Source of the DNA: Thermothielavioides terrestris NRRL 8126
Taxonomy: Eukaryota; Ascomycota; Sordariomycetes; Sordariales; Chaetomiaceae
Reading direction: 5' to 3'
Assembly: GCF_000226115.1 (NCBI RefSeq)
Contig: NC_016458.1
Span: 372,001 to 436,000 of the forward strand
Length of the DNA: 64,000 nt
A program made the translations under genes and the position numbers. Shown in pieces: positions 11,854-23,326 of the stretch. The stretch's first letter is position 1. Each line of letters starts with the position of its first letter. The notes beneath the pieces are model-generated. The model ran no database searches, was not told where the DNA came from, and saw only the letters and a list, made by a program, of their open reading frames with translations.

Positions 11854-11882
11854 AGGGGGTGGAAGGAATGGTTGGTGTGGGA

Positions 11883-11931
11883 GCTGGATATGCTGGATAT
11901 GCTGGATATGCTGGATATGCTGGATATGCTT
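11883..11931 (+). repeat. 9-bp minisatellite in the 3' flank
   Basis: Five consecutive copies of CTGGATATG lie just past the acetate transporter stop codon. Variant words (GGATTATCTGGATG) follow. Probably within the 3' UTR. Confidence 0.9.
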
Positions 11932-13137
11932 GACCATGTTGGATTATCTGGATGAATGGGAGGAGGGAGGGGGCGTGGTGTGGAAGGCGAGAATTTTGAA
12001 GGCGATGGAATAATCTGGATAAGGTACCTGAGATAAGTTCCAGGTTTTAATGTCTGTTCCATCTTTGCGAGTCCTTTCTGTCCTGGATACGCTGGACTAG
12101 GTTGGCGTGGATTTGTGTGCTCATAAGAAGGAAGGCGCAGGGCACGCAGGCAGAGACAATGATAAGGTATGGGAGGGCCTGGACCAGCGAGCCATTGATG
12201 TAGAGCTTTCGGATTCCCCAATGCCAGCGGCCTCCGCAGTTGGCCTGCTAGAAATTTGGCTCAACGGTCAACTGCGGTGGTCGACAGGCTGGCATGCGAG
12301 CTGGTAGAAAGGTAGCCAGTTCGAGCCGAGCCGGGGGTTCCTGGAACCAAAGGCAGGCCGTGGGAAACATTCAGTTCGGGGAACCTTTTAAGTAAAACCC
12401 CGACGGGGGTTTTCGTAGCCACTCCACCGCTCATAGCGCTGGAGTTGGCGAGCTTTTTTTGTAGCTTCAGTTCGAGCTTCGGCCTGTGATAGTAACGAAG
12501 GAAGGATGGAGAGTGAAGAAGACCTGATTTCCTCTTGACCTGCTTCGACATACGCAGCCGCTACCGCCGTAGTAATCTGACGCCCTTCCTTATGCTACCA
12601 TTCAGACAAATCTCTGAGCCGCGTTGCCTGAGCTCCCTATATTCCAAGTACCTTGCCAATATTTATCCATCTGCCGTCAGTAGCTACGGAGATGATGACG
12701 TGAGCGCACAGGGGGCCAATGAACACATCCGCCGGCAGGGCACACGCGCGGTGCCTCATCCGAACGCTCCGAGATTGCCGTTCGGATCTAAATCCGGGCG
12801 ACCACGGCCCACCGCAGGTGCGCAATTGCAAATCTCGAGATCATCATCGCAAATGCTGAGAGAGAGTACAGAGGAGGATGATGGGCATGCCAGTCATCGC
12901 CAGCTACCGGCCAACCGCCATACCCAGAAATCCTGCACGCTGATTGGCCAATTGCATATAAGTCGGCCGAGTCGACTTCGTCATTGGGTTCACCACTCCG
13001 GCGCATCATCACGTATCCATACCGTCATGACGGCTCCCAGCCTGCTGCCTAGGATAGGAGTTACTGCTAGACAGATAGAGATGTAAAAGCGGCCTCACCC
13101 GCCATTGCGTACGTTTGACATCTCAGCTTCAGCAGAC
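11932..13137. other. Intergenic, SDR promoter side
   Basis: No gene is recognisable. The right part is the promoter of the SDR gene at 13138; see the CCAAT/TATA entry. Confidence 0.6.
12943..12962 (+). promoter_or_regulatory. CCAAT palindrome plus TATA-like box
   Basis: ATTGGCCAAT, a CCAAT box readable on both strands, is followed immediately by GCATATAAG, about 180 bp upstream of the SDR start at 13138. The arrangement resembles a core promoter bound by the HAP/CBF complex. Function is inferred. Confidence 0.45.
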
Positions 13138-14238
13138 ATGAACGCTACGTCGGCAACACGTCTCCTACGACCCGCAATTTGCCTCCCCTGTACCACTACC
13201 ACTGCCATTGCCAGGACACTCCCCGCTGCATCACGGCTACTTGATATTACTGCTCTCTCGACAGTCTTGACCGCAACACGCAGAGCTCGCGCCGATATCC
13301 CTCCCCTCATCACACGACCAGCAGCCCGCCACTTCGCCAAGATGTCCAAGAGCGTGGCCGCGGCGACCCACGCCGATTTCCACCGCAGCTCGCTGTTCGA
13401 CCTCAAGGGCCGCGTGGCCCTCGTCACCGGCGGCGGCTCCGGCATCGGCCTGATGATCACGCAGGCGCTGGCCGTGAACGGCGCCAAGGTGTACATCGTC
13501 GGGCGCACGGGCGAGAAGCTCGACACGGTCGTGCAGACGTACAACCGGGACATCGAGGGCGAGATCGTCGCGCTGACGGGCGACGTGACCAAGAAGGACG
13601 ACGTGGCGCGGCTGGTGCGGGAGGTGGAGGCGCGCGAGCCGTGCCTGTGCATCCTGGTCAACAACGCGGGCGTGGCGAGCGAGACAGTGCAGCCCGAGTC
13701 GGGGTCGGCGGCGGAGATGCGGCGCAACCTGTTCGACACGTCGGGCGCGACGGCGCGCGACTGGACCGCCACGTACGAGGCCGACGTCGTGTCCGTCTAC
13801 TTCGCGACGGCCGCCTTCCTGCCGCTGCTGCAGCGCTCGTCCAAGCGCCACCCGCACTGGTCCGGCACCGCCATCAACGTCACCAGCATCAGCGGCCTCG
13901 TCAAGGCCGCCCAGCACCACTTCGCCTACAACGCCGCCAAGGCCGCCGCCGGCCACCTGACCCGCATGCTGGCCGCCGAGATCGCCGCGGCGGGGCACAA
14001 GATCCGCGTCAACGCGCTCGCCCCCGGCGTGTTCCCCAGCGAGATGACCGCCGGCGAAAGCGACGAGTTCCAGAAGAGCCACCTCGACAAGGAAAAGTAC
14101 GAGCGCAAGGTCCCGGCCGGCCGGCCCGGCCGCGACATCGACATGGCCCAGGCCGTGCTGGCGCTAGCCTGCAACCAGTACATCGACGGGCAGACCCTGG
14201 TGGTGGATGGCGGGTACACGTTGGCCATGGGGCAGTGA
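13138..14238 (+). CDS. Short-chain dehydrogenase/reductase, possible mitochondrial leader
   Basis: Single exon. From ATG 13138 the product is 366 aa; from the second in-frame ATG at 13342 it is 298 aa. The catalytic part carries the classical SDR motifs: cofactor loop TGGGSGIG, NNAG, a serine in NVTSISG, the YNAAK active-site Tyr/Lys, and the C-terminal DGQTLVVDGG. The cofactor is probably NADP(H) or NAD(H); the substrate is unknown. The first 68 residues are rich in Arg, Ser, Thr and Ala with no acidic residue until an Asp near residue 35, so they could be a mitochondrial targeting peptide or 5' UTR read through. Two starts could give dual localisation. It is convergent with the SWIRM gene downstream. 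Confidence 0.82.
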   Translation: MNATSATRLLRPAICLPCTTTTAIARTLPAASRLLDITALSTVLTATRRARADIPPLITRPAARHFAKMSKSVAAATHADFHRSSLFDLKGRVALVTGGGSGIGLMITQALAVNGAKVYIVGRTGEKLDTVVQTYNRDIEGEIVALTGDVTKKDDVARLVREVEAREPCLCILVNNAGVASETVQPESGSAAEMRRNLFDTSGATARDWTATYEADVVSVYFATAAFLPLLQRSSKRHPHWSGTAINVTSISGLVKAAQHHFAYNAAKAAAGHLTRMLAAEIAAAGHKIRVNALAPGVFPSEMTAGESDEFQKSHLDKEKYERKVPAGRPGRDIDMAQAVLALACNQYIDGQTLVVDGGYTLAMGQ

Positions 14239-15753
14239 GGCAGTCACGTGCCTCACGCTGTATGTACGGTAGTACATACATAAATACGCAAGTGGGAAGG
14301 ATCTTGACACCGAATGGCGGATAGGGCGGGGGACTGGGGGGTAAAACGAGAGTTGACTGTCCGAGAATGGACGGATTTCGCGTGTCGGATCGCTCGGAAG
14401 TCCGCGTTTTCTGCTGCGGTCAGTTCGTTTCGAAGTGTACACTAGAGCTCAGCCTCCGTATTGATGAAACCGAGAAAAGTGCCGCTGGGATGCTCCGCCA
14501 TCCTGCTCGGTGCAATTAAGACCCCGCGCTGCGCTGCGCTGTCCAGCTCGTGTGCTGTCAAAGTCCGAGGTGCGGCCCTCGGCGTCAAGGTCGGCGGTGA
14601 GCCAAGAGATCGATCTCCGATTGGCTAGGTAGTGACTGGGCAGTTGTCAATGCGTAATGTAAGGAGTGCATGGACAGGTTCGAACCCTGCATTCATTGTC
14701 GCTGATTAGTGATGCCGAAAAGATACCTAAGGTACTTGCGTTGATTGAGTGAAGTGAACTGTTCGTGAATCATGCCAGATTTGCCGCCAATGCTGCCGTC
14801 ACTGGATTGTGGAGCCCACTCAGCCCATGGGCGCAGCGGTCTGAGATGATGACATCATCAACCAGGTCCATTTGGCCAGCCTGGCAGGGGTAAAGACCAG
14901 AACGCAACGCCCCTGCCGGGGACGCTGTCAACCGCGCTGATCCAGGCACCAGGGCGCGCCGCTGCATTAGCTCCCGCCAAGATCGGAACGTCGACACGGG
15001 CCCCCAGGTCAACGACAATGTCACTTCACTGACTGATATGAGCTAAAGCGAGAGCGCAACGTTATTCCGCATGCAGCAAAACACCACTCCATTGATATTA
15101 CCCGTGATCCATAGCCACTCTGCCCGCTTGGGGCCGAGATGAGCAGGACCTGCAGCGAGTTTCCTGCCTGCCTTGTGGGATATGAGCTACTTGCGGGAGA
15201 GGTGCTTGCCACGTCCAGTGACCAGTTCCTCCACCGAGAGACATATGAGAGGGGATATGCGGCCCCATCCAGTCTGGAAGACAGCGACGGAAGACAACGG
15301 GGAAGAATGTGTGGGGTATATCCAATAACGATTCCAATCTCTGGCCTGTCCTGGTGACCTTCCCGACTCCGTGAAATGCAAAACCGCCAAATAGCCCTCC
15401 CTCGCTGAGACTTTCCAATTCTGAAATCAGAATACCTGCCATTGGTGCCGTATACCTCGCAACCAGTCGACCGCCCAACCATGCAATGCAAACATTGAGA
15501 GGACCGGGGAAGACGAAAACCAAGGTGAGATGTAGCTGGGAAGTGGAGCGAGCCGGAATCTCGGTGCTCGGGGGGTATCATATGATAGTCATGATGCTCG
15601 ACGCTGTGCCGTGACAAGATGCCGTGGTAAGAAGCCAAAAAAGAAAAGGGAATCCCTATGCAAATGACGGCCAAGCTAGCGCCCGGACAAAAATGAAACG
15701 TGACCCAAAACCAGTGGTAGATCCGTCTAGCGAGTCGATAGAGTCCATCGACG
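14239..15753. other. Intergenic between convergent genes
   Basis: The 3' flanks of the SDR and SWIRM genes. Open frames on both strands lack recognisable features. A tRNA B-box-like string at about 14679-14691 does not fold as a tRNA (see rejected items). Confidence 0.6.
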
Positions 15754-17076
15754 TCAGTCCTTCCGCTTCATGTACTGACGCATCCACTCAATATCCAGCC
15801 AGCCGACTTTCTCGTAGGCCTGCCACAGCTTCGACGCCTTGTTGACATCGATCTTGCACGCCTGCTGCGCATCGGTCTTGCGGAACTCCTTGCCTTTCTC
15901 GGCGCACTCGAGGCGGCGCAGGAAGATGCGCCGCTTGCTGGTGAGGTAGGTAGCGCAGTCCAATCGCAGGTTGCTCGCCAGGATCAGCTCGTCGGGATGC
16001 AGCAAGTCCCGGTACGGGTCATTGGTCAAGTCCAGTGCGTTCCCCTTCCAGTCTACCTTCAAACTGTTCCCCTTCGCGGGGAGAGTGCTGAGCGGGGGTG
16101 AGAGATCCTGCAGCGACGCGAAGTCCTTGTCCTCGCGGTTGGGCGCAACCGTTCGGACCCGGGGTTCAGGGGTGCCGACGTGTATGGTCTCCCGGGCTGG
16201 CGCGGGAGTAGCGCGGATAGGCCTAGGATTCTGCACCCTGACCTTGGGGGGTCTAGGCTTCTGCGGGCTAGGCTTCTGCACGCGAGCCGAAGGGGTCTTG
16301 CTAGGCTGCGGGCCCGAAACTGCTGGCTTCGCGGCAGGGAGAATGTGAGGCAGCTTGTGGGGCTGGAACGAGGGTGCCGTGCGCCTGCGGTCAGCCCGGA
16401 GAAGCGCGCGCTCCTTGCGTAACCATTCTTGAGGGTTGTCCCGGAACATCCGGAAGCAATTGGACTTGAAGAACAAGGCCAACTCGTAGTCCTCGGGCTT
16501 CGGCGGTGTTGAGTCGCGGAAGAGGCCGGCAGGTCTCGATGCGATGTGTTCGTTCACGAGCCGCTCTGTCGCCTCCTTGTAATTCACGACGGACTCTGGG
16601 ATCAAGCTGAACAGCGGGCCGGTGGGAGCGCTCGCGCGGGGTTCGCCGGCGGGATAGAGAATCGGGTCCTTGCCGTCGCTAAGGCCCAACGGCGGAGCTG
16701 GGCTAATTGTGCTGGACGGATGCGAGAAGGGCGACACGGGCGGCGAGAGAGGCTCACGAGGAACCTGCTCGGCGGGAGATGGAGCGGCCTTCTCGCTTGG
16801 CAGCCCCGCCGCCTTGAACGTCTCAAGCGGTGCAGGCTCCGGAGGCGACATCAGGTTGCTGATATCGCAGGGTTTTCTTATCTTGGGCGGCATCGATGCT
16901 GGTCTGGCTTGCGAATGCACGCTAGCGTCCTGCATTTCTTTGGTCGGGGAGAGGGGGAGGCTAGGCGCGGGAGACGACGAAGCACCCCAGGCTCGTCTTG
17001 GTATCGTGGTAGCCGGGATCCCGTCATGTGAGAGGGGCCGCAGCATGGCAGGCGTGGTCGTTCCTTTGTTCGCCAT
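15754..17076 (-). CDS. SWIRM-domain protein (Fun19/Laf type)
   Basis: Single exon, 440 aa from the ATG at 17076. Residues 1 to about 340 are Pro/Ser/Lys-rich and probably disordered, with a conserved island near residues 160-230 (SVVNYKEATERLVNEHIASRP, then YELALFFKSNCF). The C-terminal 90 residues form a SWIRM domain: HPDELILASNLRLDC, TSKRRIFLRRLECAEKG, then the helix VNKASKLWQAYEKVGWLD. SWIRM domains occur in chromatin complexes (SWI/SNF, LSD1, Ada2). The fungal Fun19/Laf1/Laf2 subgroup has the same C-terminal SWIRM-only layout, and Laf1/Laf2 associate with the fission-yeast Clr6 deacetylase complex. A nuclear chromatin role is therefore inferred. The upstream region is exceptionally long. 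Confidence 0.8.
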   Translation of the reverse strand: MANKGTTTPAMLRPLSHDGIPATTIPRRAWGASSSPAPSLPLSPTKEMQDASVHSQARPASMPPKIRKPCDISNLMSPPEPAPLETFKAAGLPSEKAAPSPAEQVPREPLSPPVSPFSHPSSTISPAPPLGLSDGKDPILYPAGEPRASAPTGPLFSLIPESVVNYKEATERLVNEHIASRPAGLFRDSTPPKPEDYELALFFKSNCFRMFRDNPQEWLRKERALLRADRRRTAPSFQPHKLPHILPAAKPAVSGPQPSKTPSARVQKPSPQKPRPPKVRVQNPRPIRATPAPARETIHVGTPEPRVRTVAPNREDKDFASLQDLSPPLSTLPAKGNSLKVDWKGNALDLTNDPYRDLLHPDELILASNLRLDCATYLTSKRRIFLRRLECAEKGKEFRKTDAQQACKIDVNKASKLWQAYEKVGWLDIEWMRQYMKRKD

Positions 17077-20000
17077 AACAGTTATGCCTGTATGACAGGA
17101 AACCGGGTGGGGGGGGATTTGAGGGCTGTCATCCAGTGTCGACAGCCAGTGCGCTGGCCGAAGAGGGACCGCGGAGGATGAGATGGAGGAGTCGGTGGGA
17201 GGGAAGATGTGTGGTGCGGGCAGCCGACTGAGTCGCCCTGGGAACGACCACAGAGGCAACAAAGAGCGTGCGAGAGCTGGGGACGTCTCAGGTTGGCTCC
17301 TTTGTAGGCAGTGGAGAGATGATGCGACGGAACGGCTGATCTTGTCAATTGCTGAATAATAGACAATGGGAGTACCGTTCGTTCGCCGCTATTCATCTAA
17401 CCAAAGCCAGGAGATAATCGGGGGCGAGGTGCAACAACGGCTGACCGGTGCCTCGCGATTGTTGGTCAATGGAAACCGCTGGAAAGCATCCGGGTGGCGA
17501 AACGCAGGCACGCAGAAGTCACTGCGCGTGGCAGGCAATGGATATGGCAATAGTTAGCGGTGCCCAGGCACTGGCTGGGGCAACCATCAGATAAGTCAGC
17601 GCGAGAGAAATTCGAGAGAGCGTAGAAAGAAGGATGGAAGTGAAGAAACGAGGGCAGGAAACCGGGGGGAGGGCCGCCATGTAAAGTACGGACGGTCGGC
17701 CGAAGGCACATGGCAGCCAAGTGCACATCCGTCACTTGACGGCTGGCTCACACTGGCTGACTGGCTCACTGGGCATCGGCAGGGCTGGAAGCCCAACGGA
17801 GAGGCCCAGGAACGGGATACGGGCGTCGGAGCAACTGCGACAGCCTGAGCGGGTCACACAGCAGCGGACAACGCGTCTGGCAGTGCAGGCATAACGACGG
17901 GAGACCGTCCTGCGTGGGCGGGCGGGCACGAATCTGGGGATGAGATGGGAAGTGGAGTGGCGTGTGGCGTGGCGTTAACGAACCGTCAGGGATGTTGGAC
18001 GCCGTGAGGAGTCACCCTCCAGCCAGACACCAGGCTGACACACACCCCCTCCTTGTTGCATGCGCCGGGCCCAGCCAATGGTCATTCGTCATTCCCACCG
18101 GCCGCGTTAGGCAAAAATAGGTCGGGCTTGACGTGGGGTACTTGTGCCCAAGGCGAGGTACTTGCTGGTGAATGTCGCAACAAAACCGGAATGGCAATTG
18201 ACTTCCTCCTGTAGTACGTACCTGCCAATCCAGTCAGCTGTGTTTCGATGTTCGGGACGTTAAGTTCTCGATGCCATCAGGCCCCTGACCTGCCAGATCT
18301 CCTGGGAGAAGGTATCAAAGACTCGTGGATTGAGGAGAGGAGATTTGCTGAATGGTTGACCAGTTCTCCCCGGTGCGAGTGGCTAGCTCTGATCCAGCTT
18401 TTGGCAGGGAAACCGTTGTTCTGGAGCGGGTGTCCAGGGCGGTGTGCAAGATGCGAATCTAGATGTCCAATTTTCTTCGCGCTTCTGGCGGGCTGGACGA
18501 AGTAAATCTCGGCTCAAGTCTTGCATCATTGCTGCGATGTTCCTGTGGAGCGCTTCATACTGATTGGAAGAAGCGAGCAAACTCCGCCGGGTGTATGAGC
18601 CCGAGAAGGGAGAATGAAGTCAGGCATGAGGCAGAGGCGGCCTGCTTGAAATTCTCTCCAGGATCGCAGATGAACGTCAGTTCTCGTGAGTTGCAGTGTA
18701 GCAGCGCCAAAGATATGACGTAAAAACCATCTCAAGCTTCCATGTGTCTGGGCTTGTGTTGCTGTTCAGACGAACCATCCCACCACGGAGCTGGGCGCAC
18801 AATGCTGTCGACTTGCTTGATCATAGACAAGATCCTGGCGGGGAGGAGATCCATCAGCGAGCCAAAGATTTGTCAAACTCACTTGCCCGGACAAGGCAGG
18901 CAGTACGGAGTTGACCACCTCAATCGCCATGCTCAGGATGAGGGGCGGCCGGGAAAGGAGGGGCAAGGAGGGGCACGAGGGGAACAGACGAACAAGAGAG
19001 ATACTGTGGAGTTCGCTCTCCAACCCAGCGAGCCCGGCTCTTCCAGGCGGCCGTCGCTTCGCCCTCTCATCAATCGAGCCCCGATTGGGCTCCTATTAGG
19101 GCATCGAGGCCGAGTGCTGTGGAGCGGGCTGGCGCAAACGAGGCCGAGAGACATTCTCTGGGGTGGTTGTTGTTTCGAGACAGTCATCGACAGCGTAGAC
19201 TGAGTGGAGGGGCATGCGAGAGCCCTGCAACGCGCCAGCCAATCCCCAGCCAATCCGCGTTGCGTGAGTCGAGCAGAAAGCAATGAAACGCAATTGGCCA
19301 ATGATGAAACGCGTTGCAAAGGAGAGGAAGCGCTCCTCGCTCCCGTTTGGTGCAGTCATGCCAATCGTGTGCGACTTGAGCGCTGGGTGAGCCTGTGACT
19401 CATCGTGAGACTGAGCAATCCCGTCGGTGGGCAAATGGCGAGTGTCCGCTTGCCAAGGCAGGTGCATTCCAAGGCCGACCCCGCCCAGGCCAGGCCTCAC
19501 AATCTAATCCGTTGTTAAACTGCTTGCCCTTTTCGGTCTAGCGGAGGTTGCCTATCGATAACAATATCAGGGTCTTCGATGTACTCTTGGCATCCTGCAA
19601 GTACCCCAATCTTCACCTGCTGACCCATCGCCGATGGTGGCGGACGGAGGAGGTGTGAGCGTAGGGCAGGATGTCACGTCCGGGACGCCGTCAATCCGAC
19701 AACACGGAATCCGTCCTCAGTCTCGTCTCATCTGTTCTCTGTGAATAACTAATGAATAATCTCATCGGGCTACTGGCGCCATGCCCCGGATATCGTGCGG
19801 AATGCGCATATATATGGTGTCGAATGCTCGAGAAGTCACCTTTTCGCACGGGTCTAAGTTAAATCTGTCGGTTCTGTTCTGTTGCGTCAAGTTTCCTCTC
19901 CCGCCATCCTCCCTCCCCTCTCGCTGTCAGCTGTCGGGCGAGGTACTGACTACGCGTCTCCACCCACTTTCATCTGTGGCCTACTGTCAGCACCTGTCGG

Positions 20001-23000
20001 ATGTCTGTCCTCCCGTTCTAGGCTCCGACGGCTATCTCGGACGATGGAGATGTTGGTTACGAATACAGCTCTGTTGCCTGGCACGGATTGCTCTGACTCC
20101 CGCTGGTTTCTCATTCGGACTTAAAGGACTTAGCGGTGTCGAGGCTGCTTCTTCTCCTGCCCTTCACCTGCCTTTCCCGCCTGAGGTCCGGTGAGCTGGT
20201 GTGGAGACACATACGATGACAGAGCATGTTCCGATGAGAGCGCAGCTCTGTCAAGAGACCCAAACTCCAAACTGGGCTGATGAACTGACTGCTTTCCCAC
20301 CTGCACATGACCCCCGCTAACACTCGCGCTTGTTGCCTCAGACGAGATGTGCCTCTCGTCCGGCGTGGACAACGCCCTCCAGACTGGTCCTGCAGCCATT
20401 CCGTTCAATTGCCATTACAACATAGCACATCCTGTAAAGTGCCTACCCCCACATGCCACACACAGCATCCACCTTCGGGAGGTCAGACGGAAATGCCATC
20501 CCATCTGCAATGGCACCATCGCGTCATTCGGTGTCCACGGCTTATCTTATCACCCCGCGTTCGAATGAGGGGCATCTCACCCATCTTCCTTCCACCGTCA
20601 AACCTGTTGCTCCAGAACTTACGGGGTACCCTCGGACAGTGCTCTGTCGGAACCCAAGTGCGGGTATTTTCACTGTCGGTATCTTTTCTGATAGGTACCT
20701 TATACCAAGAAAGGACTTTCGTTGTGTTCGTACAGAGAAGGGAATGCGTTTCTTCGTTGTTGCTGCTCGCCCTTGATTGGAAAGCATCGATTGGTCAATT
20801 GGGACCCGGCTGGACTGCAGAGTGACGCTGCAGGACAGCTGGCCAGCGCTCGCAGGTGCGCCGCACCGCGTTCGCCAACGTTAATCCACCCACCGGGCGT
20901 TTTCAGGGCGCTAAAGTGGTCTCGCGGCGCTGTCCAACAGCAATGAGGACTGGGCATGGAAGCATCAAAGTTGGCAAGTGGTCCCGTCCGGGGCTCCTCC
21001 GCCCGGCCGTTTTCCAACTGGCTCGCCAGATGATTGGGACCACCCAGGCCAGCGACTCGCCGGCGGACACGCCTGCCCTGCTTCCACCTTCCAACTGATC
21101 GCACACGGGAAAGAAAATGCACGAACAGGCGTGCACCACGACAATAGCGACAACAAACAGCAACAATGGCATCTGCCGTTCAGCTCGGCTTCTGGCCGGA
21201 GCCAATGGGCTGCCTCCCAGACGGCCCAGCGCATGAATGTCGCCGCCCTGATTTCCAATTGTCCAATCTCCCGCGCCGGTCTCTGTTGCTCTAACTGAGA
21301 CGGAACCAGCCAACCAAACGGTGCGTCCTGCCACGGCCAACCCCGGGTCTGATCGCCGACAAGGGCCAGAGCTTAACTGCACAAGTTCCCCAAACTCAAA
21401 ACACACCGCGCGCTGTGGCAGCATGCGCGCCGCCGGGGGGGGTTGCCCTGCAGGGTGAGGTGGTGTTGTCGTCTTGCGCACACTGCAAGGCAAATCCGGA
21501 AACAAGGCAGCTCTGTCAACTGGCGGCTTTGCTGGACGACCATCCGGGTACCTGGCAGGTACCCTGGCAGATGGAGCCAATCGAGGAGAAGACTGGTGCA
21601 ACCCAGGAGGGAAAACAAACAACAATGCGATGCGCGGTGAGCCTGGCTGCCTGCCAGCTGTGTGTGGTCGGCAGACAAGTCGCCAAGTCAATGTACACGA
21701 ATCCATATAACTAATCAACGATACGAAGCTGCGTGTCGCGCCGCCGTGGTCTGGTTTGTTTCGCCCGATGAGGCCCTCACCCCCTCAACAGCCCCCCGCG
21801 CTCCCCGGATTTGTGAATCCCGCCCAGTCGCACACCACCACCGCATGGGTTATGTCGAAACAGGGCGTGGGTCTATCACCCCCTCCCCGTTTCGGTAATC
21901 CCCATGGTCACCAGAACGCAGAACGCCAAACGACCAGCCCTCCTTCACCTTGTCCCGCCCGTGCATCCATCGTATCGTCGCGACGCGCTGCGAGGCTGGG
22001 CTTGGCCCGTCTGCCTAGGGTTGGTCTGTCCAGGAGTTATCTGCCTACGGCACCGCACTCCTACACTCACGCCCACACGAAACCCTCTAGCTAGTGTAGC
22101 TTGCAGCAGCATCAACAGGCTGAGCGAGCAGGTAAATGTGGTGTAGTGTAGCAATTGCCGACCCAAATGTCTCAGACATGCAGTAGTATAGAAAGGCAGC
22201 CAGGGAAGAAGAGGGTGGGAATGGGGTGGTCAATTGACACACACGATTCGTCACCTGAGCCGTGTGTCATGTCTCACTTTGGCGACCGTCATCCGGCTCG
22301 ATATTATCGATCACAAGCTCACCACCACCAGCTCGTAGTGTAGTGTATAGTGTGGGCTAACGAAGCATGTGAGCGTGTTATCCGTGGCGTGTGGGAACAC
22401 ACCATGGCAAAAAGCAGGGAACAGCGCGAGGTGCAAAGCAAGTTTTCTATTTTTTCTTCTTGATCAATTTTGGACTTCCGGTTGGTTTGAGATGGGCTCG
22501 ACTTTCCAATGTCCCAGATGACTCAATATGGGGGTGGGTTTCGAAACTGGTCTGGTTGTCACGCGTGACGACCTTTGTCAAACGTGCCAGGTAGGGCTGA
22601 ATCAAAGAACACAAGGTCCTGGTCCGGCTTGGGACCGCCGCGTGTCCTCCCGTACCGTGCGCAGGCAGCACTGCAAAGAGAGAGGCCGGGCCCACTGCGG
22701 TGCTCGGTTGGCGTGGAAGAAGCGTCCTTGCGATGAGTCGCTCGGCGACTGGTTGCTGGACCAAAATGGGGGAACCTCAATTAATTCAATGGACTCCGTA
22801 GGCATCCCGTGGGAGAGGAGGGGATGCTGTCGCAGACTGAAATTGGGATGCCTGGGCGCTGACCGGAACGGCCGCTTCGCGGACCCGTTGATGAGTCTGC
22901 CTGTGACCCAAGCTGTCAGATGCGGCTCTGCAGATCCGGTGGAATGGCCAAGTTGCGCCGCCGCCGTGTCGTGGTTCGGTGGACGTAATGCGGCGGGGCA

Positions 23001-23326
23001 AATGAGAGGCGGTGCAGCCTAGCGGAGAAGTCGAGTTGGATGGCTGTGTCTCGGGCTGCCGTAGGACGAAGGTCACCGAGGTTGCCGACAGGACAGTGGG
23101 AGAACGGGGTTTTGCCGACAACAGCACATCGCAAATTCACCCCTCGGGTGTGGACTGGAACGACCGTGTCAGACGGTGAACATGCTGCGGACCTCTCCAA
23201 GCGCCAGCCCAGAGGCCTCGGTCAACCATCCAGCCCCCGCCCAGCGGTCTAGGAATGTCTGAGCAGCGATAGAACAGCTCGCCATCGGTCTGGCGAGCGC
23301 CCTTGCGCTTGCCTGCCTGCTCAGGC
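17077..23326. other. 6.2-kb gene-free stretch
   Basis: Between the 5' end of the SWIRM gene and the 3' end of the F-box gene I find no frame with family motifs or consistent coding character on either strand. Many short overlapping frames have equal support on both strands. Base composition is mixed (about half GC) with pyrimidine-rich runs on the plus strand around 19880-20180. It may hold a long 5' UTR/promoter, a long non-coding RNA, or a fast-evolving spliced gene I cannot see. Confidence 0.55.

Noticed and set aside
10642..11937. 431-codon minus-strand frame with a repeated Ile-Gln-His string
   Set aside because: It is the shadow of the acetate transporter exons plus the 9-bp minisatellite.
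13237..14082. Long antisense frame over the first SDR gene
   Set aside because: GC-rich third positions leave antisense frames open; it has no domain and mirrors the SDR codons. The same applies to the long antisense frames at 41605-42570, 44300-46177 and 47606-48379.
14640..14710. tRNA-like B box (GGTTCGAACCC) suggesting a tRNA gene
   Set aside because: The presumed T stem has a mismatch, and no 5' acceptor strand pairs with the sequence after the T arm; no anticodon arm can be drawn.
20307..20825. 172-codon plus-strand frame in the gene-free stretch
   Set aside because: No domain, no coding-type composition, and comparable frames on the opposite strand.
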